The notes beneath the pieces were generated by a model. The model saw only the letters and a list, made by a program, of their open reading frames with translations. It was not told the DNA's origin and ran no database searches. Shown in pieces: positions 43,327 through 46,166 of a DNA stretch of 46,166 nt. A program made the position numbers and the translations under genes. Origin of the DNA: Saprolegnia diclina VS20 (Eukaryota; Oomycota; Saprolegniomycetes; Saprolegniales; Saprolegniaceae). How positions within the stretch are numbered: the stretch's first letter is position 1; each line of letters opens with the position of its first letter. The stretch covers positions 1,517,587 to 1,563,752 of the forward strand of contig NW_008246068.1 in NCBI RefSeq assembly GCF_000281045.1, in the 5' to 3' direction.

Positions 43327-43881
43327 CTACTTTTTGGCCTTGCCGCCGTGGGCCCAGCAGTAGCCGCCCGTCTTGGGGCCTTTTGTGCACCCTTGCTTGA
43401 GGCACATACGCTTCCCGCCGTGGCTCCAGCAGACGCCGTACTTGCGCGACGCGTTGTGGCAGCCAAGCACCGTGCAGCGTTTCCCGCCGCCGTGACTAAT
43501 GCAGTGGCCCATGCTGACCGCGTGCTTTGCGCACCCGTCTTTGGCGCAGCGGATGCCACCACCATGGGCAATACAGACGCCGCCGGCCTTGGCCCGCTTG
43601 GCGCAACCGTGAACGGAGCAGAGCTTGATGCCTACGTCATTGCGCTTGACGGGCTTGGTGTACGGCGAGTGCGTTGGCGTCAGCAGGGTTTCGCGAAGAG
43701 GTGGCAGTCGCGGTGAGCTCACGCGGGGCGAGGATGCTGTGTGGTTCCGAAAGACGACGTCAAAGGCAGGGAGGAGGCGCGGGGAGGCGACGCACTCCAT
43801 GACGCTCATCGGGCTCGGGAGGCTCGGGTGGTCGTGGAGGCGGCTGTACGTCAGTGTCATGAGCATGCTTGGGCGCTGCAT
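43327..43881 (-). CDS. small protein with four CHC-type zinc-finger-like repeats
   Basis: Predicted 184 residues from the ATG at 43881 (MQRPSMLMTLTYSRLHDHPS). An in-frame ATG at 43941 would add 20 residues. The N-terminal half is Ser/Pro-rich and probably disordered. The C-terminal half has four tandem repeats of about 24 residues with the pattern C-x3-G-C-x8-C-x2-HGG: CSVHGCAKRAKAGGVCIAHG, CAKDGCAKHAVSMGHCISHG, CTVLGCHNASRKYGVCWSHG, CLKQGCTKGPKTGGYCWAHG. Three Cys and one His per unit could bind one zinc each. Repeats of this type are abundant in oomycete proteins and are often auto-annotated as WRKY19-like because of a domain shared with a plant protein. There is no WRKY domain here. Function is unknown. 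DNA, RNA or protein binding is inference. Confidence 0.8.
   Translation of the reverse strand: MQRPSMLMTLTYSRLHDHPSLPSPMSVMECVASPRLLPAFDVVFRNHTASSPRVSSPRLPPLRETLLTPTHSPYTKPVKRNDVGIKLCSVHGCAKRAKAGGVCIAHGGGIRCAKDGCAKHAVSMGHCISHGGGKRCTVLGCHNASRKYGVCWSHGGKRMCLKQGCTKGPKTGGYCWAHGGKAKK
43345..43632 (-). repeat. four tandem CHC repeats (protein level)
   Basis: Four repeat units of about 72 bp lie in the coding sequence. They are conserved at the Cys, His and Gly codons but diverged at DNA level, so the array is old rather than a recent duplication. Confidence 0.75.
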
Positions 43882-43941
43882 GGTGAAATCCAATCTGACG
43901 GACGAACGCCACGCGGGTCGAAATTCTCGTCCCGATTGCAT

Positions 43942-44989
43942 GTATCGGTTCTCTGCTTGGAGCGTTTTTATTTTATTGTTTTGTTTATTCTATGGTCACG
44001 CGGATCAACTTTAAAATTACGTGGGAGCATCACTGCAATCCCCACGGATCGCGACATGCACCAATCGGCGGTCGCAACGTTGCCGCCGCACCAATCCCAA
44101 GCCGCGGAGAAGCACCACTTCAACTGCGCGAATCCAAGCACCAAAGATCGCGTTTCCCAGGTGCTTCTCGCCACTGTCTCAATTGAAGCGAGCTTTCTCG
44201 ACCTCGTCGGCTGCCATGGCTCGAACGGGCCACGAGAGGAAATTCGATGCAAGTACAAGTATCTATCTGTCTGGTTTCGCCCAGAGGCTTCGAGTAGCTC
44301 GCAGCTGTGGGAGTGTGTCCTAGGCGACAGTTGCGAAAGGAATCCTGAAATTTGGTGTTTGGATTCGAAAGCCAACTGTGAGAAAGACAACCTGCTTTGC
44401 CGTCGTTACCAGCGCAAGGCCATCGCATGCGCCGAGAGATATACGGCCGACGAAATGACGCGCAGGAAACTGTAGATCTAAGCATTCCTCCCTTCTTCGA
44501 TGGTCGCAAAAAGCGAATGTTCAACTTTTTCTCGATGCAGAAGCCCGAATCATGTTCTCGGGGCTTCGAATCATCCCGACCAAGCAAGCCGAGGGCAACT
44601 TCAAGGTCGGCTGGCTCCACGCGCGCACTACCGGTACGAGCGAGGTAGACCAAGGATCTCAATTCCTAGACAACGCTCTCCTCCTGCGTCCACGACATGA
44701 AATCGATCGATCACTCGTATGCTCTAGCGGTGGCTTCGGTCGGTCCTTGACCACAGTGCGTCAGGAGTGCCTTCACCAGATCTGGCAAATGCAACTGGAT
44801 CGACGCTTCGTCACAGCGTTAAATAACCAAAGCCCACAAAGCGCGTGAAGACATGGGCTAGTATTTTTCTCCAACGTGATTGCTTGTCTGCACCGATGCC
44901 CCGTCGGAAGAGTTCGCCTCTCGACAGCGCTCAAATCACGATGCAAAATGATTGCCCTTGAAACCGCCACCGTTGGCCGTTGACGCGCC
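43942..44989. other. 1.05 kb region without a supported gene
   Basis: Open frames of up to about 180 codons exist on both strands (for example plus to 44475, minus 44120-44662), but they have no recognisable domain and overlap one another. No convincing gene was found. It contains an AT-rich patch at 43960-44010 that may be the promoter of the CHC-repeat gene. Confidence 0.4.
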
Positions 44990-46027
44990 ATGCATTCGTG
45001 CGCCATCAGCTTGGCGCTCGCAGTACTCGACGCCATGCCACCAACGCACATGACACCGCAGCTACGGCGACAGCTCTCAGACGAAGCGCGTCGTCTCTTC
45101 CTCGAGGCCCACGAGTCCCCTCCGACAACGTCGTTGCCGCGCGCGTTTCAGGACATGCGCTGCCACCTCCTCATCGAAGGCCAAGCGTCGCGGCACTTGC
45201 TCGTGCAGCTCGTGGCGTCTGGGAACAGCTACATGTTTCGACACCACCTCGAAGCCATTGGCGCCGACCTACTCCTGCTCATGCACCACGGCGTTGCGAC
45301 CAAGTGGATCACGTATGCGACCGGCGACCACGAGGCTTTGCACGTCTTCTTATCCGAGCTCGCGCGTCACGACCCACAGAGCTTACTTGCGGATGTGCAG
45401 CAGTTTCTCGACACGATCGCGTCCCTCGATGTCCTCGAAATCGTCGCCGCGAGTGCAAGTGCCGAGCTCCAAGCGACGACTCCAACGCGCATCTATCGCG
45501 CGACAACGCCGACGACCGCGTACATGTTTACATGCGACGCGGCAACGGGCGTCCCGATCTCCATCGACGCGGGCGCCGACACGCGCATTCTTGTGACCTA
45601 CTACAACCGTCTCGGTGGCGTCGTCGTGCTCCAGCCACCGCGTGGCGTGCCGTCCGACTTGGAGCACATGATGGCGTCGGCTCTCGACGCCTTCCACGCG
45701 ACGTGGTCGCCGATTGGACAGCGAGAGGCGCAGGATATTGTCGACGAGGTAGACCACGACCGTGACGGCTTCATCGGCCGCCACGACGTCATTGACCAGC
45801 TCTGCGAAGCGTCGTACGGCCTCGAGACAGCTCGGAAAACCGCGTCGGAGATGACGCGGCTTCTCTGCGGCGGAAACCCCTCGGAAGAAGTCGGCTACGA
45901 TGCCTTTCTAGCGTTTTGGCTCGTCATGCTGGCCGACGGGACCCGTACTATTGACGACGAGGCTTCCATGCTTGAAGCATTACATCAGCTCTTTCATGGT
46001 CCCCAGCACCGCGTCATGCGTGTGTAG
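44990..46027 (+). CDS. EF-hand protein of unknown function
   Basis: The product is a 345-residue intronless protein starting MHSCAISLALAVLDAMPPTH. A second ATG at 45035 is an alternative start. Most of the protein is helical and unrecognised (LLIEGQASRHLLVQLVASG, HVFLSELARHDPQSLLADVQ). A beta-rich middle follows (TRIYRATTPTTAYMFTCDAA). Near residue 255 there is one clear EF-hand calcium loop, DHDRDGFIGRHD, with D-x-D-x-D-G-x-I spacing but Asp instead of the usual Glu at position 12. A second, degenerate hand probably follows (NPSEEVGYDAFLAFW). Calcium binding is likely but the role is unknown. The gene ends near the right edge of the window and appears complete. Confidence 0.8.
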   Translation: MHSCAISLALAVLDAMPPTHMTPQLRRQLSDEARRLFLEAHESPPTTSLPRAFQDMRCHLLIEGQASRHLLVQLVASGNSYMFRHHLEAIGADLLLLMHHGVATKWITYATGDHEALHVFLSELARHDPQSLLADVQQFLDTIASLDVLEIVAASASAELQATTPTRIYRATTPTTAYMFTCDAATGVPISIDAGADTRILVTYYNRLGGVVVLQPPRGVPSDLEHMMASALDAFHATWSPIGQREAQDIVDEVDHDRDGFIGRHDVIDQLCEASYGLETARKTASEMTRLLCGGNPSEEVGYDAFLAFWLVMLADGTRTIDDEASMLEALHQLFHGPQHRVMRV

Positions 46028-46166
46028 ATCTCTCACTATAATGCGCTAGTGCTCATATCTAGCTGTCCATTGCATCCCACCCAACATCCACGGGCAGAGT
46101 GTAGCAATCATATCACTTTCTTGCCGAAATACCTGCAAGGATCGCAGCCAAATTTCTTTTGAGCCG
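46028..46166. other. right-edge region
   Basis: The last 139 bp are AT-richer sequence downstream of the EF-hand gene. Nothing is recognised. Confidence 0.4.

Noticed and set aside
43741-44475. 244-codon plus-strand open frame
   Set aside because: Its left part is antisense to the CHC-repeat gene. The right part has no recognisable domain and no homologue I can name.
44120-44662. 180-codon minus-strand open frame
   Set aside because: It overlaps the plus-strand frame, has no domain and shows no splice pattern.
1-46166. CRISPR array, rRNA, transposon or integrated virus
   Set aside because: No spaced direct repeats, rRNA-like blocks, transposase, reverse transcriptase, integrase or terminal repeats were recognised on either strand.

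Overview
This is nuclear DNA from a eukaryote with a very compact genome, most likely an oomycete of the Saprolegnia/Achlya/Aphanomyces type. That placement is an inference from gene content and architecture, not from a marker gene. Many coding regions are broken by phase-consistent introns of about 44 to 60 nt that start GTAC, GTAA or GTGC and end TAG or CAG. Genes on both strands are only 50 to 250 bp apart. No operon, rRNA, tRNA, CRISPR or transposon could be supported. The coding regions are GC-rich and the few longer gaps are more AT-rich.

Layout, left to right. (1) A secreted saposin-like membrane protein with a poly-His tract (+, 768-2138) converges on a long minus-strand gene encoding FHA, SFI1-like and coiled-coil segments (2257-5913). 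(2) The minus strand continues with a Bre1-type H2B ubiquitin ligase (6012-8641) and a leucine-rich repeat protein (8867-10628). (3) After a 1.1 kb gap come a PLP-dependent D-cysteine desulfhydrase-like enzyme (+) and an RWD/DUF1115 protein (+), then a lysine-rich nuclear protein (-) and a SLC35F-type transporter (-). (4) A BK-like potassium channel (-, 16879-20567) and a RhoGAP/coiled-coil protein (+, 20657-23449) are divergent over only 89 bp. (5) A CKK-domain (CAMSAP/patronin-like) microtubule minus-end protein (-) is followed by a SCFD2-type Sec1/Munc18 protein (+) and a lipid-droplet hydrolase LDAH (-). (6) Next are a P5A ATPase of the ATP13A1/Spf1 type (+), a PP2A B56 subunit (+) and Hikeshi/OPI10 (-). 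(7) The right end holds a membrane-anchored A1 aspartyl protease (-), a C1GALT1-like glycosyltransferase (+), a small protein with four CHC-type zinc-finger-like repeats (-) and an EF-hand protein (+).

These genes do not form one pathway. Several themes recur: the microtubule/centrosome or flagellum (FHA/SFI1-like, CKK, possibly the LRR protein), the early secretory pathway (SCFD2, P5A ATPase, C1GALT1-like, aspartyl protease) and signalling (BK-like channel, RhoGAP, PP2A B56, EF-hand). The most interesting observations are an acidic WGWD motif inside the SCFD2 homologue that resembles delta-COP ligands, a palindromic TATCCGGATA element just upstream of three unrelated genes, the FHA + SFI1-like + coiled-coil architecture, and the saposin/poly-His membrane protein.

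All exon joins were worked out by eye from reading-frame continuity and GT..AG ends. Coordinates given for a CDS span the whole gene from start codon to stop codon, introns included.
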